The position numbers and the translations under genes were made by a program. Below, one piece after another: positions 36,666 to 45,220 of a DNA stretch of 64,000 bases. The notes beneath the pieces were generated by a model. That model saw only the letters and a program-made list of their open reading frames with translations. It ran no database searches and was not told where the DNA came from. This stretch comes from Cupriavidus taiwanensis (lineage in GTDB: Bacteria > Pseudomonadota > Gammaproteobacteria > Burkholderiales > Burkholderiaceae): positions 1,813,301 through 1,877,300 of the forward strand of contig NZ_LT984804.1 of the NCBI RefSeq assembly GCF_900250115.1, read 5' to 3'. Positions within the stretch are counted from its first letter, which is position 1. Every line of letters begins with the position of its first letter.

Positions 36666-36694
36666 AACGCCCGCCATGGCGCCTGGCGGGCGTT
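36666..36694 (+). terminator. Hairpin downstream of the GYD gene
   Basis: AACGCCCGCCA and TGGCGGGCGTT form a perfect 11-bp stem with a 7-base loop, 30 bp after the GYD stop codon. There is no U-tract, so it may act as a transcript-stabilising or Rho-assisted end rather than a classical terminator. Confidence 0.55.
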
Positions 36695-36810
36695 GTCGCT
36701 GCTGGCAGACGCTCTGTTTCCGGATATCCGACGGCCTTGTCAGACGGCGCCCGATACCTGGGGCCGTGGCACAGCGCTGACACTCATACTGCCAACTTCC
36801 GGAGAGCGCC

Positions 36811-37035
36811 ATGCCTGGCAAGAATATCCATGTCGTGCCGACCCATAACGGCTGGGCCGTCGAAGCGGAAGGACGCTCCGGCAACCAGCAGCGCTTCACT
36901 TCGATGGCCCATGCGATTGCTACCGGCACGGAGAAAGCCCGGCGTGCAAAGGTCGAGTTGCTGATCCATGGCAAGGATCACCAGATCATGGAGCGCAACT
37001 CGTTCGGAAACGCTGCCGCTGATGCCCACGGGTAG
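36811..37035 (+). CDS. DUF2188 protein
   Basis: 74-residue protein with the full DUF2188 pattern: NIHVVPTHNGWAVEAEGRSG, a helix with AHAIATGTEKARRAKVEL, then LLIHGKDHQIMERNSFGN. These small cytoplasmic proteins have a predicted double-stranded-RNA-binding-like beta-beta-alpha shape; the role is unknown and often stress related. GGAGAG lies 6 bases before the ATG. The transporter gene follows on the same strand after 68 bp. Confidence 0.85.
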   Translation: MPGKNIHVVPTHNGWAVEAEGRSGNQQRFTSMAHAIATGTEKARRAKVELLIHGKDHQIMERNSFGNAAADAHG

Positions 37036-37103
37036 TTGCGGGACACCATCGTGCAGGGCACCATCGGCATCGTTCCTGGACGAATCCACTCGCTGACAAG
37101 CCG

Positions 37104-38150
37104 ATGCGCAATTTGAAAGGTTTCTACATCCTTCTGGTCGCCGTCACCATTGCGTTCATCTGGATACTGCTGCCCTTCTACAGCGCGATCCTGTGGGGCA
37201 CCATACTTGCCATCCTGTTCCAACCCATGCACCGCAGGCTGACGGTGCGATTCGGCAACCGGGAAAATCTCGCGGCGCTGACCACGCTGCTGGTCTGCGT
37301 GCTGATGGCGATTGTCCCGGTGTTCCTGATGATTGCCACACTCGCGCAGGAAGTCGCCCTTGCCTACCAGCAGATCCGGACCGGCAAGTGGGACTTCGGG
37401 CAATACTTCCAGACCGCCGTGCAGGCCCTGCCGGCTTCGGTCGAGGCCTGGCTGAACCAGATCGGGCTGGCCGACGTCGCCGGGTTGCAGGCTAAGCTGA
37501 CCGAAGGTGCCGCCCGCATCAGCCAGTTCATGGCGGCCCAGGCTGTCGCCATTGGCCAGAACACGCTGCAGTTCGCCGTCGGCCTCGGCGTCATGCTGTA
37601 CCTGGTGTTTTTCCTGCTGCGTGACGGCGCGGTGATTTCCCATCGCTTGCGCGAGGCCATGCCGCTGAACGACGCGCACACCCGCCGGCTGGTCAACCGG
37701 TTCACCACCGTGGTCCGCGCCACGGTCAAGGGCAACATGGTCGTGGCGGTGGTCCAGGGAGTACTGGGCGGCCTGGCTTTCCTGCTGCTGGGCATCAACG
37801 GCGCCTTGCTGTGGGGCACGCTGATGGCGTTCCTGTCCTTGCTGCCGGCCGTCGGCGCTGCGCTGGTGTGGGGCCCCGCCGCGATTTATTTCCTGCTGGC
37901 CGGCCCGCTCTGGAAGGGCGTCGCGCTGATTGTCATCGGCACCCTGGTGATTGGCGCGGTCGACAACCTGCTTCGCCCTGTCCTCGTCGGCAAGGACACC
38001 AAGTTGCCGGACTGGGTCGTGCTGGTATCGACCCTGGGCGGCATGTCTGTGTTTGGCATCAACGGCTTTGTGATAGGTCCGCTGATTGCCGCGCTGTTTA
38101 TGTCGTGCTGGGATATCTCGGTGATCGAGGATCGCGACGACACCATCTGA
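37104..38150 (+). CDS. AI-2E-family (PerM/YdiK-like) membrane transporter
   Basis: 348-residue inner-membrane protein. Helix pairs lie at residues 5-50 (FYILLVAVTIAFIWILLPFY, AILWGTILAILFQPM), 65-85, and about 150-180 (VAIGQNTLQFAVGLGVMLYL). Four further helices cover about 210-340, with LGGLAFLLLGINGALLWGTL and PAVGAALVWGPAAIYFLL, the family-typical P-x-x-G motif region. The substrate is not predictable: characterised relatives export AI-2 or act as Na+/H+ antiporters. Confidence 0.88.
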   Translation: MRNLKGFYILLVAVTIAFIWILLPFYSAILWGTILAILFQPMHRRLTVRFGNRENLAALTTLLVCVLMAIVPVFLMIATLAQEVALAYQQIRTGKWDFGQYFQTAVQALPASVEAWLNQIGLADVAGLQAKLTEGAARISQFMAAQAVAIGQNTLQFAVGLGVMLYLVFFLLRDGAVISHRLREAMPLNDAHTRRLVNRFTTVVRATVKGNMVVAVVQGVLGGLAFLLLGINGALLWGTLMAFLSLLPAVGAALVWGPAAIYFLLAGPLWKGVALIVIGTLVIGAVDNLLRPVLVGKDTKLPDWVVLVSTLGGMSVFGINGFVIGPLIAALFMSCWDISVIEDRDDTI

Positions 38151-38166
38151 CCGGCCCGCGCTGACG

Positions 38167-38222
38167 ATTCGCCGTCGCCCCGTTTCGCCGTCGCTCCGTT
38201 TCGCCGTCGCTCCGTTTCGCCG
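38167..38222. repeat. 16-bp tandem repeat, about 3.5 copies
   Basis: The unit CGTTTCGCCGTCGCTC occurs exactly at 38181-38196 and 38197-38212. A partial copy precedes it (TTCGCCGTCGCCCC) and another follows (CGTTTCGCCG). It fills the gap between the AI-2E gene and the Fur box of the siderophore receptor. It is too short and spacerless for a CRISPR. Confidence 0.85.
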
Positions 38223-38273
38223 GTTTCAGAATGTTGACCAGGCAACCGGGCCTGTGCCGATAAAATTCCTAGA

Positions 38274-38292
38274 AACAAGAATTATTCTCATT
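38274..38292. promoter_or_regulatory. Fur box upstream of the siderophore receptor
   Basis: Read on the minus strand, AATGAGAATAATTCTTGTT agrees with the classical Fur consensus at 14 of 18 informative positions. It sits 39 bp before the receptor ATG in an AT-rich stretch, so iron-replete Fur would shut the gene off. Confidence 0.72.
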
Positions 38293-38330
38293 TATTATTC
38301 GGCCTTTCGTAGCTTTCGCCCCGGGCCGTC

Positions 38331-40430
38331 ATGCTGTTCCGCCGTCTTGCCATACCCGCCGCTGCCAGCTCCCTGCTGCTGCCTGCCGCTGTCTCCCACG
38401 CCGCCGAAGCACTTGCCACGCTGCCATCCGTGACGGTCAGCGCCGCCGGCGATGGCCAGACCGACGTCGGTTTCGCCACGCGGCGGGCGGCCGGCGTGAC
38501 CAAGTCAGGGGAATCGGCGGCCGACGCCGCGCAATCGATCACCGTGATCACGCGCGACCTGCTCGACAGCCAGCAGGCGCAGAACCTCGGCGACGCGCTG
38601 CAGAACTCGGCCGGCGTGGTCACCAACACCTATGGCCGGCGCGGCTGGGACGACTTCATCATCCGCGGCCAGCGGGCCTCGGAATCGGTCTTTGCCGACG
38701 GGCTGCTGGTCGACAGCAACAACCGCGTGGCGCAGGAACTGTTCGGCGCGGAGCGCGTGGAAGTGCTCAAGGGCCCGGCCTCGATACTGTTCGGCGCGGT
38801 GCAGCCCGGTGGCCTGGTCAACATGGTCAGCAAGCGCCCGCGCGCGGAACTGTTCGGCGAGCTGGGCCTGACCGTCGGCAACTACGGCTTGCGGCAGATG
38901 ACGGTCGACCTTGGCACGCCGCTGGCCAAGGACAGCAAGGCCGCGTTCCGCCTGAGCGCACTGATGATGAACAGCGACGATCCGACCGACTATGTCTGGT
39001 ATCGCAATCGCTGGATCGCGCCGTCGCTGACGCTCGACCTTGGCGCGCGCACGGATTTCACCATCCTGGCCAGCCACAACCAGCGCAACTACGTGCGCCA
39101 GCAGGGCTTGCCAGTGAATGGGACGCTGGTGCCGAACCGCAATGGCGTGGTGCCGGCCAGCCGCTTCATCGGCGAACCGAATGCGCCCTCCTATGACGGC
39201 GAGCAGGACCGCGTCGGCTACGCGCTGACGCACCGCTTCGACTCTGGCTGGACCCTGAACCAGAACCTGCGCTACCAGGCATCGTCGCTGAGCGGCACGC
39301 TGGTATCGGCCGGCACCATGGCGCTCGACAGCCAGACCATGAACCGCAGCGGCACGCAGCAGAGCTTCTCGGGAGACTCGTTCGGGGTCGACACCAACGT
39401 GCAGCGCACCTTTGCGTTCACGGGCCATGCCCACAGCGTGACCTTCGGCGTCGACTACCGGCATACGAAGGAAGACCGGCTGCAGAAGACATGCCGCGTC
39501 GCCGCGCTGAACGTCTACCACCCCGTCTACGGCGCCAGCATCAACTGCCCGTCCGCCTATAGCCTCGATGCGACCGATACGCTGGATGCGCTCGGCCTCT
39601 ACCTGCGCGACCAGATCCGTCTTGCGGAGCGCTGGACCGTGACCGGCGGCGTGCGCTACGAATCGGCGCGGACCGGCACGACGGACCGGCTGGCAGCAGC
39701 GCGCTCCATCAACGACAGCAACGCCGTCACCGGCAGCGCGGGCGTAATGTATGACCTGACCAGCTGGGCGCGGCCCTACGCAAGCTTCGCCACGTCGTTC
39801 CTGCCGAACGCCGGCACCGATGCCAGCGGCGCCACCTTCAAGCCCGAGAAGGGCCGCCAGTACGAAGTGGGCGTCAAGTTCGACATGCCGGACAAGTCCG
39901 GCCTGCTGACGCTCGCCGCGTTCGACCTGACGCGCACCAATGTGCTCGGCAGCGATCCGGTCAATACGGGATTCAGCGTGGCCGTCGGCGCACAGCGCTC
40001 GCGCGGGCTGGAAGTGGAGCTGACGCAGGATCTCGGCAATGGCCTCAGCGTGTCGGCGGCCTATGCCTATATCGCCGGCGAAGTCACCGAGGACACCACC
40101 GCCGCGAACGTCGGCAAGCCGCTCAACAGCGTGCCGCGGCACAGCTTCTCGGTCTGGAGCCAGTATCGCCTGCGCGGCGCGCTCGCCGGCTGGTACGTCG
40201 GTGCCGGCGTGCGCGGCGAGAGCGCCAAGCGCGGCTACAGCTTCAGCTACACCGTGCCGGGCTACGCCGTCGCCGATCTGGCCGTCGGCTACGTGGCCTC
40301 GCACTGGCGCGCGGCATTCAACGTCAAGAACGTGTTCGACAAGATGTACTATGCGGGTGGCCTCAACAACAACGTGCTGCCGGTGGGCAATCCGCGCGTA
40401 GCGATGCTCAACGTGACGATGAACTATTGA
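38331..40430 (+). CDS. TonB-dependent siderophore receptor
   Basis: 699-residue outer-membrane receptor. A signal peptide (about 1-24, ending VSHA) is followed by the plug domain with TVSAAGDGQTDVGFATRRAA, DAAQSITVITRDLLDSQQAQ, GDALQNSAGVV, DDFIIRGQRASESVFADGLL and FGAERVEVLKGPASILFG, then VQPGGLVNMVSKRP. The 22-strand barrel ends in VAMLNVTMNY with a C-terminal aromatic residue. NMVSKRP marks the FhuA/FpvA/FoxA-type siderophore group. The ligand is unknown and no siderophore biosynthesis genes are nearby. Fur control is likely. Its stop codon overlaps the fdwA stop region on the other strand by 7 bp. Confidence 0.93.
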   Translation: MLFRRLAIPAAASSLLLPAAVSHAAEALATLPSVTVSAAGDGQTDVGFATRRAAGVTKSGESAADAAQSITVITRDLLDSQQAQNLGDALQNSAGVVTNTYGRRGWDDFIIRGQRASESVFADGLLVDSNNRVAQELFGAERVEVLKGPASILFGAVQPGGLVNMVSKRPRAELFGELGLTVGNYGLRQMTVDLGTPLAKDSKAAFRLSALMMNSDDPTDYVWYRNRWIAPSLTLDLGARTDFTILASHNQRNYVRQQGLPVNGTLVPNRNGVVPASRFIGEPNAPSYDGEQDRVGYALTHRFDSGWTLNQNLRYQASSLSGTLVSAGTMALDSQTMNRSGTQQSFSGDSFGVDTNVQRTFAFTGHAHSVTFGVDYRHTKEDRLQKTCRVAALNVYHPVYGASINCPSAYSLDATDTLDALGLYLRDQIRLAERWTVTGGVRYESARTGTTDRLAAARSINDSNAVTGSAGVMYDLTSWARPYASFATSFLPNAGTDASGATFKPEKGRQYEVGVKFDMPDKSGLLTLAAFDLTRTNVLGSDPVNTGFSVAVGAQRSRGLEVELTQDLGNGLSVSAAYAYIAGEVTEDTTAANVGKPLNSVPRHSFSVWSQYRLRGALAGWYVGAGVRGESAKRGYSFSYTVPGYAVADLAVGYVASHWRAAFNVKNVFDKMYYAGGLNNNVLPVGNPRVAMLNVTMNY

Positions 40431-43303
40431 GGCCGAGGTGGTGTCCCGCCCGCGATGCGAGACACCACCGATCCTTGCGGCCAGGCCGAAGCAGGCTCGA
40501 GTATCTGCCCGCCGCCATAGCTCGACTGCACCGGCACCGGTCCGCCCGCCGTCATCCTGATCGCGCAATACTTGAACTCGGGAATCTTGCCGAACGGGTC
40601 CAGCGCCGCGTTGGTCAGCTTGTTGATCGCCGCCTCGTAGTAGCAGAACGGCACGAACACCGCGCCGCGCGGCGTGCCGGCATCGGCGCGCGCATACAGC
40701 GTGACCTCGCCGCGCCGCGACGACAGCGTGACCACGCCGCCCGGCGTGCCGCCAAGCGCGTCGAGGTCCAGCGGATGCACCAGCGCCACCGGATCGGGTT
40801 CGATCGCGTCCAGCACGCCGGCGCGCCGCGTCATGCTGCCGGTATGCCAGTGCTCGAGCTGGCGCCCGGTGATCAGCACCATCGGGTAGTCCGCGTCGGG
40901 CCGCTCCGCCGCCGGAATGATGTCGGCGGGAACGAAGCGGCCCCGGCCAGTGGCGGTCGGGAAACTGTCGGTGAAGATCACCGGCTCGCCCGGATCGCCC
41001 TCTTCCATGCATGGATAGGTCACGGCGTGCTCGCGCTCCAGCCGCTCCCAGGTCATGCCGCCGATGCTCGGCATGGCCTGGCGCATCTCGTTGAACACGT
41101 CCTCGACGCTGTGGTAGCGCCAGTCCAGCCCCAGCTGCGCCGCCATCTGCCGGATGATCCACAGGTCCTGGCGCGCCTGCCCCGGCGGATCCAGCGCCTG
41201 CCGGCCGAGCTGCACGGTGCGGTCGGTGTTGGTGAAGGTGCCGGTCTTCTCGGGGAAGGCCGAGGCCGGCAGCACCACGTCGGCCAGGTACGCCGTCTCG
41301 GTCAGGAAGATATCCTGCACCACCAGGTGGTCGAGCGATGCCAGCGCTTCGCGCGCATGCTCGGCGTCCGGGTCGGACATCGCCGGGTTCTCGCCCATGA
41401 TGTACATGCCGCGCACTTCGCCGCGCTCGATCGCCTGCATCACCTCGACCACGGTCAGGCCGGGCTGGCGGTCCAGCGGCATGCCCCACTGCGCTTCGAA
41501 GCTGGCGATCGCCAGCGGATCGTCGACGCGCCGGTAGTCCGGGTACATCATCGGGATCAGCCCGGCGTCGGAAGCGCCCTGCACGTTGTTCTGCCCACGC
41601 AGCGGATGCAGCCCCGTGCCGGGCCGCCCGATCTGTCCCGTCATCAGCGCCAGCGCGATCAGGCAGCGCGCGTTGTCGGTGCCATGCACATGCTGCGAAA
41701 CCCCCATGCCCCACAAGATCATCGAACTGTTCGAGGTGGCATAGACGCGCGCGACTTCGCGGATGGTCTGGGCGTCGATGCCGCAGATCGGCGCCATCAG
41801 CTCGGGGCTGTACGCGGCCACGTTGCGCTGCAGCTCGTCGAAGCCGATGGTGCGGCTGTCGATGAAGTCCTGGTCGACCAGGCCCTCGTTGACGATCACA
41901 TGCATCATCGCGTTGAGCAGCGCCACGTCGGCGTCGGGCTTGAACTGCAGGAAGTGCCAGGCGAAGCGCGCCAGGTCGGAGCGGCGCGGATCGGCCACGA
42001 TCAGTTTGGTGCCGTTCTTCACGGCGTTCTTGATCCAGCTGGCCGCGACCGGGTGATTCACGGTCGGGTTGGCGCCGATCACGATCACTACCTCGGCCTT
42101 GTCGACATCCATCACCGGGTTCGACACCGCGCCCGAGCCGATCCCTTCCAGCAGCGCCGCCACCGACGAGGCATGGCACAGCCGCGTGCAGTGGTCGACA
42201 TTGTTGCTGCCGAAGCCGGTGCGCACAAGCTTCTGGAACAGGTAGGCCTCTTCATTGCTGCCCTTGGCCGAGCCAAACCCGGCCAGCGCGCGCTTGCCAT
42301 GAGTGTCGCGGATCTGCGCGAGCTTGCCGCCGGCCAGCGCCAGCGCCTCTTCCCAGCTGGCTTCGCGGAACACGTCCATCACGTGGTCGGGGTCCATGAC
42401 GAAATCGCCCCGCTTGGGCACGCCGTCGCGGCGCACCAGCGGCACCGTCAGCCGCTGCGGATGCTGGACGTAGTCAAAGCCGTAGCGGCCTTTCACGCAC
42501 AGGCGCTGGTGGTTGGCCGGGCCGTCGCGCCCTTCCACGAACAGGATGCGGTTGTCCTTGACGTTGTAGGTCAGCTGGCAGCCGACGCCGCAGTACGGGC
42601 ACACCGATTCCACCTGCTTGTCGGGCACCGCCAGCGCGGCATCGCGCGCGGGCATCAGCGCGCCGGTCGGGCAGGCCTGCACGCATTCGCCGCAGGCAAC
42701 GCAGGTGGACGCGCCCATCGGGTCGTCCATGTCGAATACGATGCGGGCCTCGTCGCCACGCAGCGCCAGCCCGATCACGTCGTTGACCTGCTCGTCGCGG
42801 CAGGCGCGCAGGCAGCGGGTGCACTGGATGCAGGCATCCAGGTTGACCGCGATGGCCGGATGCGACAGGTCCGCCACCACGCGCTGGCGCGGCGCGAAGC
42901 GCGGCTTGCCGAGCTCCAGCTTCGCCGCCCACTGGTCCAGTTCGTTGTGGCGGGTGTAGTCCGCTTCCGGCATGTCCGACTGCAGCAGTTCCAGCACGGT
43001 GCGCTGGGCGCGACGGGCGCGCTCGGAGTCGGTCTGCACCTGCATGCCCGCGGCGGGATAGCGGCAGCAGGACGGCGCCAGCACGCGCTCGCCCTGGATC
43101 TCGACCATGCACGCGCGGCAGTTGCCGGCGGGCTCGAGGCCGTCCTTGTAGCACAGGTGCGGCACCTCGAAGCCTTCGCGCTGCGCCACCTTCAGCAGGC
43201 TTTCGCCGGGCTGCGCGCTGACTTCACGGCCGTTGAGGGTAAAGGTGACGGCCGGCTCGGCGGATTCGACTAGCGCGCGTTCGGCGCGGGTCAGTGCATT
43301 CAT
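40424..43303 (-). CDS. fdwA: NAD-linked formate dehydrogenase, catalytic alpha subunit (FdsA/FdwA type)
   Basis: 959-residue molybdo- or tungstoprotein oxidising formate to CO2. N-terminal [2Fe-2S] ligands C51, C62, C65 and C79; two ferredoxin-like clusters (CIQCTRCLRAC, 158-168, and CVACGECVQACP, 201-212); a [4Fe-4S] site VCPYCGVGCQ (235-243); and the active-site Cys376-His377 in HCTRLCHASS. Cys replaces selenocysteine, so no SECIS is needed. The bis-MGD domains run to the C-terminus. It pairs with the fused beta/gamma gene 25 bp upstream. In C. necator H16 a two-gene NAD-linked enzyme of this layout is named fdwAB; the metal (Mo or W) cannot be read here. No fdsC/fdsD-type accessory genes are adjacent. 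Confidence 0.92.
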   Translation of the reverse strand: MNALTRAERALVESAEPAVTFTLNGREVSAQPGESLLKVAQREGFEVPHLCYKDGLEPAGNCRACMVEIQGERVLAPSCCRYPAAGMQVQTDSERARRAQRTVLELLQSDMPEADYTRHNELDQWAAKLELGKPRFAPRQRVVADLSHPAIAVNLDACIQCTRCLRACRDEQVNDVIGLALRGDEARIVFDMDDPMGASTCVACGECVQACPTGALMPARDAALAVPDKQVESVCPYCGVGCQLTYNVKDNRILFVEGRDGPANHQRLCVKGRYGFDYVQHPQRLTVPLVRRDGVPKRGDFVMDPDHVMDVFREASWEEALALAGGKLAQIRDTHGKRALAGFGSAKGSNEEAYLFQKLVRTGFGSNNVDHCTRLCHASSVAALLEGIGSGAVSNPVMDVDKAEVVIVIGANPTVNHPVAASWIKNAVKNGTKLIVADPRRSDLARFAWHFLQFKPDADVALLNAMMHVIVNEGLVDQDFIDSRTIGFDELQRNVAAYSPELMAPICGIDAQTIREVARVYATSNSSMILWGMGVSQHVHGTDNARCLIALALMTGQIGRPGTGLHPLRGQNNVQGASDAGLIPMMYPDYRRVDDPLAIASFEAQWGMPLDRQPGLTVVEVMQAIERGEVRGMYIMGENPAMSDPDAEHAREALASLDHLVVQDIFLTETAYLADVVLPASAFPEKTGTFTNTDRTVQLGRQALDPPGQARQDLWIIRQMAAQLGLDWRYHSVEDVFNEMRQAMPSIGGMTWERLEREHAVTYPCMEEGDPGEPVIFTDSFPTATGRGRFVPADIIPAAERPDADYPMVLITGRQLEHWHTGSMTRRAGVLDAIEPDPVALVHPLDLDALGGTPGGVVTLSSRRGEVTLYARADAGTPRGAVFVPFCYYEAAINKLTNAALDPFGKIPEFKYCAIRMTAGGPVPVQSSYGGGQILEPASAWPQGSVVSRIAGGTPPRPQ

Positions 43304-43328
43304 GTCTGTCTCTCAGGCTCGGTCGGCA

Positions 43329-45038
43329 TCAGGCCAGTTCGTGCGGGAAGTACTTGATTACGCAGTCGACCGGGTTCGGCGCGGCCTGTCCCAGCCCGCA
43401 GATCGAGGCATCGCGCATCACCGCGGACAGGTCATCCAGCGCCGCCAGGTCCCACTTCGGCTGGCGGATCAGCTCGAGCGTCTTGGCCGTTCCGGTGCGG
43501 CAGGGCGTGCACTGCCCGCACGACTCGTGCTTGAAGAAGTGCATCAGGTTGCGCGCCGCCTGCGTGGCGCTGTCGTGGTCGGACAGGATCACGATCGCGG
43601 CCGAGCCGATAAAGCAGCCGTAGGGCTGCAGCGTGTCGAAGTCGAGCGGGATATTGCCCAGCGCCGCCGGCAGGATGCCGCCCGACGCGCCGCCCGGCAG
43701 GTAGCCGTAGAACGCATGGCCGTCGAGCATGCCGCCGCAGTATTCGTCGATCAGCTCGCGCACCGTGATCCCGGCCGGCGCCAGGTGCACGCCAGGGCGT
43801 TTGACCCGACCGGAGACCGAGAACGAACGTAGCCCCTTGCGCCCGTTGCGCCCCTGCGCGGCAAACCACTCCGCGCCCTTCTCGATGATGTCGCGCACCC
43901 AGTAAAGGGTTTCGAAGTTGTGCTCCAGCGTGGGCCGGCCGAACAGCCCCACTTGCGCCACGTAGGGCGGACGCAGCCGCGGCATGCCGCGCTTGCCCTC
44001 GATCGATTCGATCATCGCCGATTCTTCGCCGCAGATATACGCGCCCGCGCCGCGGCGCAACTCGATGCGCGGCAAGCCCGGCAGCGGCGGGTCCTGCTGC
44101 AGCTGCTGCAAGGCCTCGGCCAGCAGCGCGCGGCAGCCGGCATACTCGTCGCGCAAATAGATGTAGATCGCCGCGACGTCGACCACGTGCGCCGCGATCA
44201 GCATGCCCTCGAGGAAGCGGTGCGGATCGCGTTCCAGGTAGACGCGGTCCTTGAAGGTGCCGGGCTCGCCCTCGTCGATATTGACGGCCATCAGCCGCGG
44301 CGCGGCTTCGCCGCGCACGATGCGCCATTTGCGCCCGGTCGGGAAGCCCGCGCCGCCCAGGCCGCGCAGGCCGGAGTCTTCCATCGTGGCCAGCACCGCG
44401 GCCGGGTCGATGTCGCCGCCGGCCAGGGCCTGCAGCAAGGCATAGCCGCCGTCGCGCCGGTAAGCGTGGTAGTCGATATGGGGTTCGGGCGCATGACGCA
44501 CCGCTCTGGCCTGCACGGCGGTGCCGATCGCCTCGGCCGTTGCATGGTCGACCGGGTTCTGTCCGACCAGCGCGGCGGGCGCCTTCTCGCAGCGACCGAT
44601 GCAGGGGGCGGCGATCACCCGCACCTCGGTGCCGAGCAGCGCGGGCAGCTTGTCGATCAGCGCCTGCGCACCGGCCAGCTCGCAGGCAATGCCTTCGCAT
44701 ACGCGCACCGTCAGCGCGGGTGGCGGCGCGATCTGGCCGTCGGCATCCTCGCGCACCACGTCGAAGTGGTGGTAGAAGGTGGCGACCTCGTAGACCTCGG
44801 TCATCGACAGCCGCAGCTCGCTGGCCAGCGCCACCAGGTGCGGCATGGCAAGCTGGCCGTAGCGGTCGCTGATGCAATGCAGGTGTTCGATCAGCAGGTC
44901 GCGCCGGCGGGGCATGTCGCCCAGCGCCACGCGCACTTCGGCCAGCGCGGCCGCGTCGACCTGCCGGCCCTTGGGCTGGCGGCGCTTGCGCTGCCGGCTC
45001 AGGCCGGTCGCCTCGAGGGGAATGACAACCTGGTTCAT
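43329..45038 (-). CDS. fdwB: Formate dehydrogenase fused gamma-beta (NuoE-NuoF-type) subunit
   Basis: 569-residue diaphorase subunit. Residues 30-165 are NuoE/FdsG-like with [2Fe-2S] ligands C114, C119, C146 and C150. From about 185 the chain is NuoF/FdsB-like: GLRGLGGAGFPTGRKW (NADH/FMN site, 223-238), NIDEGEPGTFKDR, GAGAYICGEESAMIES, and the C-terminal [4Fe-4S] motif SCGQCTPCRTGTAK. It takes electrons from FdwA and reduces NAD+. In the fdsGBACD operon these two parts are separate proteins, so the fusion is a clear structural difference. It lies 182 bp downstream of an oxalate:formate antiporter gene and immediately upstream of fdwA. Confidence 0.92.
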   Translation of the reverse strand: MNQVVIPLEATGLSRQRKRRQPKGRQVDAAALAEVRVALGDMPRRRDLLIEHLHCISDRYGQLAMPHLVALASELRLSMTEVYEVATFYHHFDVVREDADGQIAPPPALTVRVCEGIACELAGAQALIDKLPALLGTEVRVIAAPCIGRCEKAPAALVGQNPVDHATAEAIGTAVQARAVRHAPEPHIDYHAYRRDGGYALLQALAGGDIDPAAVLATMEDSGLRGLGGAGFPTGRKWRIVRGEAAPRLMAVNIDEGEPGTFKDRVYLERDPHRFLEGMLIAAHVVDVAAIYIYLRDEYAGCRALLAEALQQLQQDPPLPGLPRIELRRGAGAYICGEESAMIESIEGKRGMPRLRPPYVAQVGLFGRPTLEHNFETLYWVRDIIEKGAEWFAAQGRNGRKGLRSFSVSGRVKRPGVHLAPAGITVRELIDEYCGGMLDGHAFYGYLPGGASGGILPAALGNIPLDFDTLQPYGCFIGSAAIVILSDHDSATQAARNLMHFFKHESCGQCTPCRTGTAKTLELIRQPKWDLAALDDLSAVMRDASICGLGQAAPNPVDCVIKYFPHELA

Positions 45039-45220
45039 GGCGTGCCTGGATGGTGGTTGTGGGTATGCGCTGCGCGATCAGGAAGGCGCCCGGTGGGCCG
45101 CCCTCCTGTCGTGCCTTGTTGTTGTCGTATTGTGCTACCGGGCGCGGCGGCTGTGCAGGCATCGCAGCCGCACGCGCCCGGGTCCTGCCGGCGCCGCTGG
45201 GCGCCGTACTGCTTTCTTCA

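Noticed and set aside
38167..38222. Short CRISPR-like array
   Set aside because: The copies abut directly with no spacers and no cas genes are nearby; it is a plain tandem repeat.
38505..42179. 1224-codon minus-strand open frame across the siderophore receptor and fdwA
   Set aside because: It is out of frame with fdwA and antisense to the receptor; both true genes have full family motifs. Long stop-free frames are expected at this GC content.
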